From Limnohabitans planktonicus II-D5 (GTDB taxonomy: Bacteria > Pseudomonadota > Gammaproteobacteria > Burkholderiales > Burkholderiaceae_C): a DNA stretch of 64,000 bases. Position numbers and translations under genes: made by a program. The notes under the pieces are model-generated. The model did no database searches. It was not told the DNA's origin and saw only the letters and a program-made list of their open reading frames with translations. How positions within the stretch are numbered: position 1 is the first letter of the stretch; every line of letters starts with the position of its first letter. This document shows positions 1-9,107 of this stretch, one piece after another. Where the stretch lies: contig NZ_LFYT02000016.1 in assembly GCF_001270065.2 (NCBI RefSeq), positions 33,163-97,162 of the forward strand. Direction: 5' to 3'.

Positions 1-2606
1 GCGCAGGCGTGCTGGATTTGCAAGGCCAGTTCACGCAAATCCATGCAGCCCGTGCCCACCGCTATTTGCCCACCATGCTGCCTGTGCAGGTGCGCCACTA
101 TGTGCGCGATGCGCTGCTCAAGGGCAGCTACAACAACGTGCAGGTCAAGATCAAGGGCGATGTGTCGCGCCTGCCCTTTGCCAACGCCAAAGACGGCGAG
201 TTCCGTATTGCCGGGCGGCTGCGCGATGTCGATTTTGACTATGTGCCTGCGGCCTTCACCCCCGCTTCCGTCCCGCCCAAAAGCTTGCCCTGGCCGCGCC
301 TGACAGGCCTCAGTGGCCAGCTGGTGTTTGACCGCCTGGGGCTCAAGCTGTCCGATGCGTCAGCACGCTTTGGCGAAGGCCGCGCAGCGCCCGTGCTGAG
401 CGGGGGGCAAGCCGAGATCGCTGACCTGTTGCACAACGCCACGGTGAATGTGTCCCTGGACAGCAAAGGCCCGGCGACCCCGATGCTGGCGGCGGTGCAA
501 CAGTCGCCGCTGGATCGCCTGCTGGGCGGCGTGCTGCACGAGGCACAGGCAACAGGCACGCTGCAAACCCGTCTGAAACTCAGCCTTCCACTGCATGACC
601 TGGCCACCAGCAAGGTGCAAGGCAGCGTGCAACTGGCAGGCAACGATGTGCGCCTGATGCCCACCACACCCCTGCTCGGCAAGGCACAGGGCACGCTGCA
701 GTTTTCCGAAAGCGGCTTTACCCTGCAAGGCGTGCAAGCACGGCTTTTGGGCGGGCCGGTGCGCATTGAAGGCGGCATGCGCCCGGTGGCCGACAACACC
801 GGTGAGCCTGCCGTGCTGCTGCGCCTGCAGGGCCAAATCAGCGCCGAGGGCCTGCGCGAAGCCAAGGAGATGCCCTTGGCGGGCCTGCTGGCCCAACACG
901 CCAGCGGCAGCACCAGTTACAACGTCACGCTGGGCTGGCGTCACGGCCAACCCGAGGTTTCGCTGCACAGCACGCTCGAGGGTCTGGCGCTGAAGCTGCC
1001 CACGCCGCTGGGCAAGACAGCCGCCAGCAGCTTGCCGCTGTCGCTGCGCACCCAGGTGCTGGGCCAAGGGGTGGGCCAAGGGGGCCAGCTGCGCGACCAA
1101 ATCCAGCTGGAGCTGGGGCGTATCGCTTCGGTCCATTACCTGCGCGACCTGTCGGGCCCGGCTCCGGTGGTCTTGCGCGGCAGCTTGAGCTTGGGCACCA
1201 CGGCCGCACCGGCGCAGGCGACAGCCCCGGCTCCGGCCTCATCCCAAACCCTGGCCCAAACCCTGGCCCAGGCCCTGCCCGATGCGGGCGTCTTGGCCAC
1301 AGTGGCACTGGACAAGTTGTCGGTGGACGAGTGGCAAGCGCTGTGGGCCGGGGCAAGAAGTCCAAGCAGTGCGACTGTGGCGTCTGTCCCTTCTGCGGGG
1401 TCAAGCGCCACCGCTCCTCCCACCGTACCCCCCGCCCTGCCCGCTGACATGCAAAGTTATGTGCCCACCCGCATCACACTGCAAGCGGGCACGCTCACGG
1501 CCGATGGGCGCAGCTTGCACCAGGTCGTGGCCGGGGCCACACGCGAGAACCTGACCTGGCGGGTCAACCTAGACGCCCGCGAACTGAGCGGGCATTTGAC
1601 CTATCGCCAGGCCACCGAAGAACAGCCCGGCCAGTTGTATGCGCGGTTGGCTCGGCTGAACCTGCCGCCCTCCAGCGTGGTCGACGTGGAATCCTTGCTG
1701 GAATCCCCGCCCGTCAACCTGCCTGCGCTGGACATCGTGGTCGAACAGCTGGAATTGCGCGGCAAAAAACTCGGCCGCGTGGAGATTGAAGCCGTCAACA
1801 GCGCCCCCACCCGCACGCGCAGCAAATTGCAGCCCGAATCGGTGCGCGAATGGCAGCTCAACAAATTCAACCTGAGCGTGCCCGAGGCCACGCTGCGCAG
1901 TTCCGGTAAATGGCTCACAGCGGCCGACGGCAAAAGCGCTCGCCAAACCGAGATGAATTTCCACCTGGACGTGAACAACGCGGGTGCCCTGCTCACGCGC
2001 CTGGGCACCCCCGAGGCCTTGCGCGGGGGCAGCGGCCAGCTCGAAGGCCGCATCGGCTGGCAAGGTTCTCCCCTGGCGCCGCATTACCCCAGCATGAACG
2101 GGCAATTCGCCATCAAGATGGGGCGCGGCCAGTTCCTCAAGGCCGACGCGGGCGCGGCCAAGCTGCTGGGCGTGCTGAGCTTGCAGGCTTTGCCCCGGCG
2201 CTTGTTGCTGGATTTTCGGGACGTGTTTTCCGAGGGCTTTGCCTTCGATTCGGTGCAAGGTGACGTGCGCATTTTGCAAGGCATCGCGCACACCCGAAAC
2301 CTGCAAATCAAGGGCGTCAACGCGGTGGTGCAGCTCGAAGGCCTGGCCGACATCGCCCACGAAACGCAAAAACTGCATGTGCTGATCCTGCCCGAGCTGG
2401 ATGCGGGCACGGCGTCTTTGGTGGCAGGCATTGCGGTCAACCCGGTGGTGGGCCTGACCTCGTATTTGGCGCAGCTGTTTTTGCAAACCCCGCTGACCCG
2501 CGCCAACACGCAGGAATTCCTGATCGACGGCAGCTGGGCCGAGCCCCGCGTCACGCGCCTGGAAACGCCCGTGCCCCCCCCCACCTCCACACCGCGCACG
2601 CCATGA
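1..2606 (+). CDS. yhdP: YhdP-family AsmA-like protein, C-terminal part (5' end outside window)
   Basis: The frame is already open at the left edge and runs about 865 residues to a TGA at 2604-2606. The family (YhdP/TIGR02099, with AsmA-like C-terminus) is usually about 1,200-1,400 residues, so roughly the first third is missing. The visible part is long, beta-rich and hydrophilic, with many alternating polar/hydrophobic strands. It ends with the typical AsmA-like C-terminal block (about 2090-2530) and a short Pro/Thr tail. YhdP-type proteins are inner-membrane-anchored periplasmic bridges implicated in phospholipid transport to the outer membrane; this role is family knowledge. The first in-window start-like codon (GTG at 9) is not a real start because the family signature continues upstream. 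Confidence 0.8.
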   Translation, partial: AGVLDLQGQFTQIHAARAHRYLPTMLPVQVRHYVRDALLKGSYNNVQVKIKGDVSRLPFANAKDGEFRIAGRLRDVDFDYVPAAFTPASVPPKSLPWPRLTGLSGQLVFDRLGLKLSDASARFGEGRAAPVLSGGQAEIADLLHNATVNVSLDSKGPATPMLAAVQQSPLDRLLGGVLHEAQATGTLQTRLKLSLPLHDLATSKVQGSVQLAGNDVRLMPTTPLLGKAQGTLQFSESGFTLQGVQARLLGGPVRIEGGMRPVADNTGEPAVLLRLQGQISAEGLREAKEMPLAGLLAQHASGSTSYNVTLGWRHGQPEVSLHSTLEGLALKLPTPLGKTAASSLPLSLRTQVLGQGVGQGGQLRDQIQLELGRIASVHYLRDLSGPAPVVLRGSLSLGTTAAPAQATAPAPASSQTLAQTLAQALPDAGVLATVALDKLSVDEWQALWAGARSPSSATVASVPSAGSSATAPPTVPPALPADMQSYVPTRITLQAGTLTADGRSLHQVVAGATRENLTWRVNLDARELSGHLTYRQATEEQPGQLYARLARLNLPPSSVVDVESLLESPPVNLPALDIVVEQLELRGKKLGRVEIEAVNSAPTRTRSKLQPESVREWQLNKFNLSVPEATLRSSGKWLTAADGKSARQTEMNFHLDVNNAGALLTRLGTPEALRGGSGQLEGRIGWQGSPLAPHYPSMNGQFAIKMGRGQFLKADAGAAKLLGVLSLQALPRRLLLDFRDVFSEGFAFDSVQGDVRILQGIAHTRNLQIKGVNAVVQLEGLADIAHETQKLHVLILPELDAGTASLVAGIAVNPVVGLTSYLAQLFLQTPLTRANTQEFLIDGSWAEPRVTRLETPVPPPTSTPRTP

Positions 2607-2663
2607 AGCACCGGGTGCTCGATTTTTCTTGTCTTTCAGGAGCCCGCCCAGCTGGCCATATTG

Positions 2664-2685
2664 CGCCTGCAGTCCGCAGGCGTTT
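2664..2685 (+). terminator. Possible terminator after the yhdP-like gene
   Basis: A 7-bp stem CGCCTGC/GCAGGCG (2664-2670 and 2676-2682) with a 5-nt loop is followed by only three T. It lies 58 nt after the stop codon. The U-tract is weak, so termination is uncertain. Confidence 0.35.
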
Positions 2686-2789
2686 CGCTTGCAGGGCAAG
2701 CGCCTACAGAACACCCTCTTACAGATCACACACCTGTATGACAAACCTTGACGCTGGGCACGACCTTCGACCCTCACCGGATCGCAGCC

Positions 2790-4838
2790 ATGCGTGACAG
2801 GCTGGGCCATCTTCTGCGCAGCGCTCTGGCGTCCTGGACCGCCACTGACAGCGCATCGCCTTGGAGCTTGAGGCGGCGCTCTTTGTGGGCGGCGCTGATT
2901 GCCCTGGTGATTGCCGTGCTGGTGACCCTGGTGTGGCTGGCCGGGCGCTATGAGACCAGCCAGGTGCAGGCCGAGCTGGAACGCGACGGTGCCGATGCGG
3001 TGAGTGATTTGCGCAGCAGTCTGTCGCGCCATGTGCAGGCGCTGCAGGCCCTGCAATCGGAGCCTTATGCGTTGAGCGCGTGGTTGCCTTCGGCGCTGGG
3101 CCTGTTGCGTGAAAACCGCGATTGGCTGCGGGTGGAATGGCGCGACCCACGCTGGCAGTTGCTGGCCCACGCCGATTCGCCGCTGCGCGCACCGGCTTTT
3201 GAACGCACGCCGCGCAGTGAGGTCGCCAACGACGCGCTGCAGGCCTGCCAGCGGGCGCAGCGTTTCAATGGCCCTTCCTATTCGAACACCTATTACCTGC
3301 CCCAGTCCGACGGACTGGGCATGGAAGTGATGGAGCTGTGCTTGCCACAAGTGCAACTGGGCCAATTGGTGGGCTTCACGGTGGTCACCTACGGTCTGCA
3401 AGAGCTGTTGGCTGAACGCGTGGGGACCGCTTTCGGGCGGCGCAACGAGGTGTCGTTTGTCGAGCCCGATGGCACACGGCTGGCCATCACCGGTGCACAA
3501 CGCCGGGGTTTGCGCATGTTCACCACCCAGCAACTGCTGGATTTGCCGGGCCACACCCTGGTGCTGCGCATGGACGGGCGGCGCGCCGAGCCGGACCTGT
3601 TTCCCAACGTGCTCACCGCGCTGGTGACGGGCATGTCGATTGCGCTGATCACGGTGATGGTGCTGCTGGTCAAGGACTCGCGCCGGCGTCTGAAGGCCGA
3701 GCGCGACCTGGCCGAGGCCCTGGCTTTTCGCAAAGCCATGGAGGATTCGCTGGTCACCGGCCTGCGCGCGCGTGACCAGCAAGGGCGCATCACCTATGTG
3801 AATCCGGCGTTTTGCCAGATGGTGGGCTGGGAAGCCGAAGACTTGCTGGGCCGCAACGCGCCCATGCCCTATTGGCCCCCCGAGATGGTGGACGAATACC
3901 AGCAGCGCCAGGCCATCCGGCTGGCGGGCAATGCACCGCCGCGTGAAGGCTTCGAGTCGGTGTTCATGCGCCAGGACGGCACGCACTTTCCAGTGCTGAT
4001 CATCGAGGCACCGCTCATCAGCGTGCAAGGCGAGCAGACCGGCTGGATGGGCGCGGTCATCGACATCAGCGAGCAGCGCCGGGTGGAAGAACTTTCACGC
4101 GCCAGCCAGGAACGCCTGCAGGCCACCGCCCGCCTGGCCACCGTGGGCGAGATGGCCTCTCTGCTGAGCCACGAGCTGAACCAGCCGCTGGCGGCCATTG
4201 CCAGCTATGCCAACGGCTCGCTCAACCTGCTGCGCGACCCCGGTGCACAGCCGCAAACCCTGGAAGACGTGCACATGGCGCTGCGCCGCATTGCCGAGCA
4301 GGCAGGCCGGGCGGGGCGCGTGATCAACAGCGTGCACGACTTCGTGCGCCGCCGCGATCAGGCCCGCGAAGCTGTGGCCCCGCAAGCCTTGCTGGACGCG
4401 ATTGCACCCTTGGTCAACCTGCAAGCGCGCAAGCTGCAAGTGCGGGTGCTGACACGCGTGGAGCCCAAACTGCCCGCCTTGTGGTGCGACCGCACCATGG
4501 TCGAGCAGGTGCTGCTGAACCTGGCGCGCAACGGCATGCAAGCCATGGACCACCCCGATTGCCCCGAGCGGGTACTGGTGGTGCAGGCCAAACGCACACA
4601 TTCGAATGCCCAGAAAAGCTGGGTCGAATTTGCCGTGACCGATGTGGGCACCGGTATTGATGCAGACGTGGCCACGCAGCTGTTCACCCCGTTTTTCACG
4701 ACCAAAGCCGAAGGCATGGGCCTGGGCCTGAGCCTGTGCCGCACGGTGGTCGAACAGCACGGCGGTCACCTCGAATTTGAAGCCCAGCAACCCAAAGGCA
4801 CCGTCTTCAGATTCACCCTGCCAGTGGTCGCCCCGTAA
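2790..4838 (+). CDS. PAS-domain sensor histidine kinase
   Basis: Membrane histidine kinase of 682 residues from the ATG at 2790; an in-frame TTG at 2748 would add 14 residues without a better ribosome site. A first membrane segment (about residues 32-52) and a second (about 275-296) enclose a periplasmic region of about 220 residues, presumably the input domain. A PAS domain follows at about 320-440, then the phospho-acceptor H-box L-S-H-E-L-N-Q-P (H461). The HATPase domain has N-box LLNLARNG, G1 DVGTGID and G2 GMGLGLSL (near 642). The H-box with HELNQPLAAI resembles FixL/DctB-type kinases. No response regulator lies next to it, so the partner is elsewhere. Signal unknown. Confidence 0.9.
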   Translation: MRDRLGHLLRSALASWTATDSASPWSLRRRSLWAALIALVIAVLVTLVWLAGRYETSQVQAELERDGADAVSDLRSSLSRHVQALQALQSEPYALSAWLPSALGLLRENRDWLRVEWRDPRWQLLAHADSPLRAPAFERTPRSEVANDALQACQRAQRFNGPSYSNTYYLPQSDGLGMEVMELCLPQVQLGQLVGFTVVTYGLQELLAERVGTAFGRRNEVSFVEPDGTRLAITGAQRRGLRMFTTQQLLDLPGHTLVLRMDGRRAEPDLFPNVLTALVTGMSIALITVMVLLVKDSRRRLKAERDLAEALAFRKAMEDSLVTGLRARDQQGRITYVNPAFCQMVGWEAEDLLGRNAPMPYWPPEMVDEYQQRQAIRLAGNAPPREGFESVFMRQDGTHFPVLIIEAPLISVQGEQTGWMGAVIDISEQRRVEELSRASQERLQATARLATVGEMASLLSHELNQPLAAIASYANGSLNLLRDPGAQPQTLEDVHMALRRIAEQAGRAGRVINSVHDFVRRRDQAREAVAPQALLDAIAPLVNLQARKLQVRVLTRVEPKLPALWCDRTMVEQVLLNLARNGMQAMDHPDCPERVLVVQAKRTHSNAQKSWVEFAVTDVGTGIDADVATQLFTPFFTTKAEGMGLGLSLCRTVVEQHGGHLEFEAQQPKGTVFRFTLPVVAP

Positions 4839-4895
4839 ATTCTTGATCCAGTACGTTGAAGTTTGAAATGGGTGTGAGCCATGTCCTCTCGCAGG

Positions 4896-5158
4896 CCAAC
4901 GTCGGACTCTGCGAGTGCCGACCTACGAGATGTTATGGTGCGAAGGCAAATGCCGCCTTGTAGGTCGGTGGTCAAAGACCCCGATAACGGCATGCGAGCC
5001 AATGTGCTCCGCAACGAGGCTACTGGCCTGCATACAACGTCGGACTCTGCGAGTGCCGACCTACAAAAGATGGGACTTCGCAGGTCGGCACTCGCAGAGT
5101 CCGACATTTTTGGTTTCTGCACAGGCCCCCGTCGGAGTCTTCGACCACCGACCTGCGC
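4896..5158. repeat. REP cluster 1 (GTAG-headed palindromes)
   Basis: This fills the gap between the kinase and the Hsp70 gene. It contains about five copies of the window-wide palindrome in both orientations, for example an inverted copy at 4902-4927, a direct copy from 4960, an inverted copy near 5040-5064, a direct copy from 5075 and a degenerate inverted copy at 5131-5155. Several have inner stem ACTC/GAGT with a GCA loop. The nearby segment 4853-4874 is shared with 32938-32959. Confidence 0.85.
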
Positions 5159-5231
5159 GACAGGCATCTGGTGCCATTTTGTGCAGGCGCCCGACGCGCA
5201 GACCCCCCGCCCCCGCCCTTGCCCTTGCCGC

Positions 5232-6491
5232 TCAGCGGCTGTAAGCCAGGCCGGAGGCCACGCCGCCAAACAGATCGCCTTCCACCAGCGGTACGCCCGC
5301 AAATTCGCTTTGCAAGGCACGTTGAAAGGTGCGCAGCGCCGAAGACCCGCCGGTCAAGTAGATGGCGTCGATCTGCTGCACTTGCAAACCGGCACGCGCC
5401 ACACAGTCACGCGCACACGCCACGGTGCGTGCCAGCAAGGGGGCCAGATGGGCTTGCATGTCGGCCACGCCCAGGGGCGCTTGCAAATCACGCGCCAGGC
5501 AGCTCAGGTCAATGGCCGTGTCGGCATCTGACATAGAGCCGCGAATTTTGGCCTGCTCGACCTCATGCGCGATGTGATGCCCGTGCCGCTCGCTCAGCAC
5601 CTGCATCAGGCGCTCGTGCAGACGCAGGTCGGTGTAATTGCTGCGCAGGGTTTTGGCATGGGCGATGGCCTTGGGTTGGTATTGCCAGTGGATCAGGTGC
5701 CAGGTCGACAGGTCAAAAAACACCCCGCTGGGCACTTCGCGCAGCCCGGGGCCGATGTGCCGGTAACCCAGCAAGGGCATGACCTGCTCCAGGCTCAGCT
5801 TCTGGTCGTAATCGGTGCCGCCAATGTGCACACCTGTGGTGGCCAAAATGTCGGCGCTGCGGTCGGCCTGGTGCATGCGCTCAGGCCCCAGTCGCACCAC
5901 GGTGAAGTCAGACGTGCCTCCCCCTAAGTCCACCACCAGCACGGTGCTGTCTTGGGTCAAGCGTCGTTCGTAATCCAGGGCTGCGGCAATCGGCTCCAGC
6001 TGAAACGACACGTTTTCAAAACCCACGGCTTGCGCCGCCTGGCGCAGCGAGGCTTCGGCCTGTGCGTCGCGCTCAGCGTCATCGTCCACAAAGTGCACAG
6101 GCCTGCCCATGACCACCTGGGTGGGCGCAAAGCCCAGCGCCCCGGTGGCGCGTTCACGCAGCGCCGTCAAAAAAGTGCCGATGATGTCCTGGAAGCTGAT
6201 GTGCTGGTGGTTGATGAGCGTGGTCTCTTGCAGCAAAGGGCTGCCCAGCAGGCTTTTGAGCGAACGCATCAAGCGGCCCTCGGTGCCCTCCAGATAGTGG
6301 CCAATGGCCTCGCGCCCGAAGTGCGTGCTGCCCTCTTCGGCGTTGTAAAACACGGCGGTGGGCATGGCCAGGGCCTGGCCTTCCAATGGAATCAGACGGG
6401 CCTTGTCCTGCGGGTTGGCCCAGGCGATGGCCGAGTTGGAGGTGCCGAAATCAATGCCGAGCGTGCCGGAAAACGTGGGGGTCATGAGCAA
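5232..6491 (-). CDS. yegD: Hsp70-family (YegD-like) chaperone/ATPase
   Basis: A 419-residue actin-fold ATPase. The phosphate-1 motif GIDFGTSNSA is at the N-terminus, the phosphate-2 motif VVDLGGGTSDF in the middle, and the adenosine motif LTGGSSALR near the C-terminus. The protein stops right after the nucleotide-binding domain and lacks the DnaK substrate-binding domain and lid, as in E. coli YegD (about 450 residues). An in-frame ATG two codons later (6485) is an alternative start. It is probably a cytoplasmic Hsp70 relative whose client is unknown. REPs follow its 3' end. Confidence 0.88.
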   Translation of the reverse strand: MLMTPTFSGTLGIDFGTSNSAIAWANPQDKARLIPLEGQALAMPTAVFYNAEEGSTHFGREAIGHYLEGTEGRLMRSLKSLLGSPLLQETTLINHQHISFQDIIGTFLTALRERATGALGFAPTQVVMGRPVHFVDDDAERDAQAEASLRQAAQAVGFENVSFQLEPIAAALDYERRLTQDSTVLVVDLGGGTSDFTVVRLGPERMHQADRSADILATTGVHIGGTDYDQKLSLEQVMPLLGYRHIGPGLREVPSGVFFDLSTWHLIHWQYQPKAIAHAKTLRSNYTDLRLHERLMQVLSERHGHHIAHEVEQAKIRGSMSDADTAIDLSCLARDLQAPLGVADMQAHLAPLLARTVACARDCVARAGLQVQQIDAIYLTGGSSALRTFQRALQSEFAGVPLVEGDLFGGVASGLAYSR

Positions 6492-6659
6492 AACAAACGA
6501 AGCACGGGCCGGTGCTGCAAAGCGGAATGCAGCAACGCCCAGCGGACGCCCTGCATTTTGAGGACCGGCGATTGTGCCACCTCAAGGCACACGGCCCGCC
6601 GTGGCAGCGGAGTAAATGGTGGAAAATCAGGACTCATTTCTATTCCACCCTCATTCCCC

Positions 6660-6908
6660 ATGACCGAAGCCACCCAGCGCCCCGAATTGCCCGATCACCT
6701 GTCCATTGACGCGCGCAGCCCTTTTCACAACCGCGCCGTGTTCGAGCACGACATCGGCATCCGCTTCAACGGCAAAGACCGCACCGACGTCGAGGAATAC
6801 TGCATCAGCGAAGGCTGGGTCAAAGTGCCCGCAGGCAAAACGCTGGACCGCAAAGGCCAGCCGCTGCTGATCAAGCTCAAGGGGCAGGTCGAAGCGTTTT
6901 ACCGCTGA
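6660..6908 (+). CDS. DUF3297-family small protein
   Basis: An 82-residue soluble protein starting at the ATG at 6660. It has no signal peptide or membrane segment. The sequence (motifs LPDHLSIDARSP, FNGKDRTDVEEYC and KTLDRKGQPLLIK) matches my memory of the DUF3297 family, short cytoplasmic proteins of unknown function common in proteobacteria. It is divergent from the Hsp70-like gene, with 168 bp between the starts. The long open frame upstream of this ATG (from 5952) is antisense to the Hsp70 gene and not credible. Confidence 0.75.
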   Translation: MTEATQRPELPDHLSIDARSPFHNRAVFEHDIGIRFNGKDRTDVEEYCISEGWVKVPAGKTLDRKGQPLLIKLKGQVEAFYR

Positions 6909-6986
6909 GGTGTTCAGAACCTGCATCAGCTGCAGGCGATCCAATACAGCTGGAGCAGGACGCTAAGGACCCGCCCCAGCGAGGCA

Positions 6987-8414
6987 TCACCAGTCTTTAT
7001 CTTTAGGCTTTTCAGCCGCTGGTGCACTGGTTTTTTCAGCAGGCGCACTCGGCCTGGCTTTGGGTTTGTCGCTTGAGACGGCGGCATGCTGACTTGGATC
7101 TGCAGGCTTGGCATGCACCTTGCCCCTGACCTGCAAGACACCTGGCTCAACGCCATCGAGTTTCACCTTGACGCTGGTGAGCTGACCGTATGACATTTTT
7201 TCAGTGACCCGAGTAACGATCACATGGCAACACTCCGTCTCCATGTTGCCCAATGATTGACCGGTTTGCGGATCTTTCAGTTCCTTGCCCAGCTTGACCA
7301 ACTTGTACTGACCGCCCTCCACCACTGCCCCTTCCCCTTGGCTCAGGACCACCGACTCACCGTCCATGCTCACCACCGAAATCGGAAAGGTTTTTTGCAT
7401 GATGGACTCTGTGGCCTTCTTGACCACTTCGGATTGCACATTGGCGACCGATGTTTTTTCATTGATGGAAGCCCCCAATGTCGTGGGTGATACGCTCGGG
7501 AAATCTCCTTTGAAGGTGTCAGACAGCATCACTTGACGGGTAGTCAAATTCACCAAGCGTTGCGTGATGGACCAGCTGCCAGAATAACTGACCAATTCCC
7601 TGTCAGATGTTTTCAGCTGACGAGCCATCCTGTCATACGACAAGGCGTTCACTGCCCCCACCCAAATCACGTCTGCGCTGAGCGCTTGGTTCAGTTTGGC
7701 CAAATCATTCTGATGGGTTTGACCGCTACCGATCATCATCAATTCACTCTCGATCTCGCTGTTAAAGTCGCGATCGAGCACCGTGAAACGCCCTGTTTTG
7801 GTCAGTGACTCGATGATTTGCTGCCGAATCGGCTCCAGCACTTCATGGGCGGGTACGTTTCGCCCGCCAATGTTGAAGCTTTGCTGCGTTGATTTGATCG
7901 GTGCCACAACAATCTTGACTTTTGCAGCATCGACAGGTGCTTTGAATTTGGCAATTTTTGCGGTGATGTCCACCACATACACGCCGCCATTGCTCTTAGG
8001 AGGCGTCAATTTGTCAACCTTGAATGTCGAGACCACGCCATTCGATTGCGTCACCACCGACTCAGCAAACGCTTGACTGTTCAGCACTTCAGTGGCCTTG
8101 ACAGAATCCGAGCCATTTTTGCTCTGCACGTCCAGTTGTGCTGTGGCTTTGGCAGAAATGTTGACGCTGGCCGACGATGCATCCACCGCAGTGCCATTCA
8201 CCTGCATGACGGCCGATTTCAAGGCCTCACTCACTGCAGCTGAGGGTGTCAAGCCTGTGCCCGTGGTTTTGACTTCCACTTGTTCGACTTTTCCCACATC
8301 AGGGGTATTTGTCAGATTCGGTTTGTCGCTGTCGACTTTGACCTCCTCTTGTTTTTTGTCACCGCACGCGACCAAGACCACCGACAAGATGACCCATGAC
8401 ATCCAATTTTTCAT
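6987..8414 (-). CDS. CsgG-like outer-membrane lipoprotein, last gene of an exported-protein operon
   Basis: A 475-residue protein with a lipoprotein signal peptide ending in the lipobox L-V-A-C (Cys17). Asp is not at +2, which favours outer-membrane sorting. A segment of about 80 residues resembles repeated surface-protein stalks. The core (about 165-340; motifs VVAPIKS, TGRFTVLDRDFNSEIESE and ADVIWVGAVN) has the pattern of the CsgG/LpoB/FlgT-type fold that senses or forms outer-membrane structures. The C-terminus (about 425-475) is a low-complexity Lys/Pro/Ala tail. It is the fourth gene of a minus-strand run starting at 11420. Its start is preceded by an unusual SD-hairpin-T-run arrangement (8415-8450). 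The exact function (secretion channel, flagellar accessory or adhesin export) is not determinable here. Confidence 0.65.
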   Translation of the reverse strand: MKNWMSWVILSVVLVACGDKKQEEVKVDSDKPNLTNTPDVGKVEQVEVKTTGTGLTPSAAVSEALKSAVMQVNGTAVDASSASVNISAKATAQLDVQSKNGSDSVKATEVLNSQAFAESVVTQSNGVVSTFKVDKLTPPKSNGGVYVVDITAKIAKFKAPVDAAKVKIVVAPIKSTQQSFNIGGRNVPAHEVLEPIRQQIIESLTKTGRFTVLDRDFNSEIESELMMIGSGQTHQNDLAKLNQALSADVIWVGAVNALSYDRMARQLKTSDRELVSYSGSWSITQRLVNLTTRQVMLSDTFKGDFPSVSPTTLGASINEKTSVANVQSEVVKKATESIMQKTFPISVVSMDGESVVLSQGEGAVVEGGQYKLVKLGKELKDPQTGQSLGNMETECCHVIVTRVTEKMSYGQLTSVKVKLDGVEPGVLQVRGKVHAKPADPSQHAAVSSDKPKARPSAPAEKTSAPAAEKPKDKDW

Positions 8415-8450
8415 AAAAAAAGAGTGCCGTCACTGGCACTCTCTCCTGCT
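8415..8450 (-). terminator. Hairpin with T-run between SD and start codon (attenuator or intrinsic terminator)
   Basis: Reading the minus strand: an AGGAG purine run, then an 8-bp perfect stem AGAGTGCC/GGCACTCT with a 6-nt loop (8421-8442), then seven T, then the ATG of the CsgG-like gene at 8414. This has the form of an intrinsic terminator. It also separates the only SD-like sequence from the start codon, so it could attenuate or gate the last gene of the operon. Confidence 0.6.
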
Positions 8451-8459
8451 TTTTTTTGA

Positions 8460-9089
8460 TTAAACAAGACCAGCCAATGATTTGGTTGGATCTTCGCTAG
8501 GTGCCGGAATTTTGTTTTCCTTGGCATAGGCTGCAACCGCTTTGTAGGTGGCCAGCAAGTTCTTGGTGTCTTCGGGAACACGAGGAACGATGGCAGCCAG
8601 AGCCAAAGCCGAAGCACCGATCGAAGTCACGCTGGGTTTGAATTCCTTCACATCCTTGATGAACACGATATAGGCCAAAGAGCCTGCGGCCAAACTCAAA
8701 TAGCCATCACCCATTTGTTTTTTGGCCGCATCGTCCAATTTCAAATTCTTGTCTGCTAATTTTTCCTGAATCAGTTTGGAGCTTTCAGTTTGTACTTTCT
8801 CAGCCTCTTTGATTGCGTCTGTGGTGGCACCTGTTTTCATGTTGGCGGCGTTTGAAGCAGCTGCATCAGCCGCTTCTTTCATACCCAAAGCTGTCAGGAT
8901 TTTCGAATTTGCATTCAAGATCGCTGCTGTGCCCACGAAATATTCAGCCAACAATTTATCTGGTGCTGGGCCAGAGCCACCACCCCCACCACCCAACAGG
9001 CCGCCCAATCCACCGAGTCCACCCAGTTGAGCATTCGACACCAACGAAAATGTGGCTGCAAATGCGAATGCAATGACTTTCTTAAACAT
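8460..9089 (-). CDS. Exported protein of unknown function (Gly-rich N-terminus)
   Basis: A 209-residue protein with a clear Sec signal peptide (about 20 residues, cleavage after SNA). Mature residues 1-20 are Leu/Gly-rich repeats (GGLGGLGGLLGGGGGG). The rest is Ala- and Lys-rich and predicted mostly helical. I do not recognise the family. It sits between two other exported proteins in the same minus-strand operon, 18 nt downstream of the preceding gene. It may be a substrate or accessory of the CsgG-like lipoprotein encoded next; that is inference from order only. Confidence 0.65.
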   Translation of the reverse strand: MFKKVIAFAFAATFSLVSNAQLGGLGGLGGLLGGGGGGSGPAPDKLLAEYFVGTAAILNANSKILTALGMKEAADAAASNAANMKTGATTDAIKEAEKVQTESSKLIQEKLADKNLKLDDAAKKQMGDGYLSLAAGSLAYIVFIKDVKEFKPSVTSIGASALALAAIVPRVPEDTKNLLATYKAVAAYAKENKIPAPSEDPTKSLAGLV

Positions 9090-9107
9090 CTGATTTCCCT
9101 TTTTTAA

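Noticed and set aside
1569..4028. An 819-codon minus-strand frame opposite yhdP and the kinase gene
   Set aside because: Gln/His/Arg-rich antisense shadow spanning two unrelated plus-strand genes with clear domains.
4881..5531. Plus-strand frame across REP cluster 1 into the Hsp70 gene
   Set aside because: Its first part translates REPs and the rest is antisense to the Hsp70-like gene.
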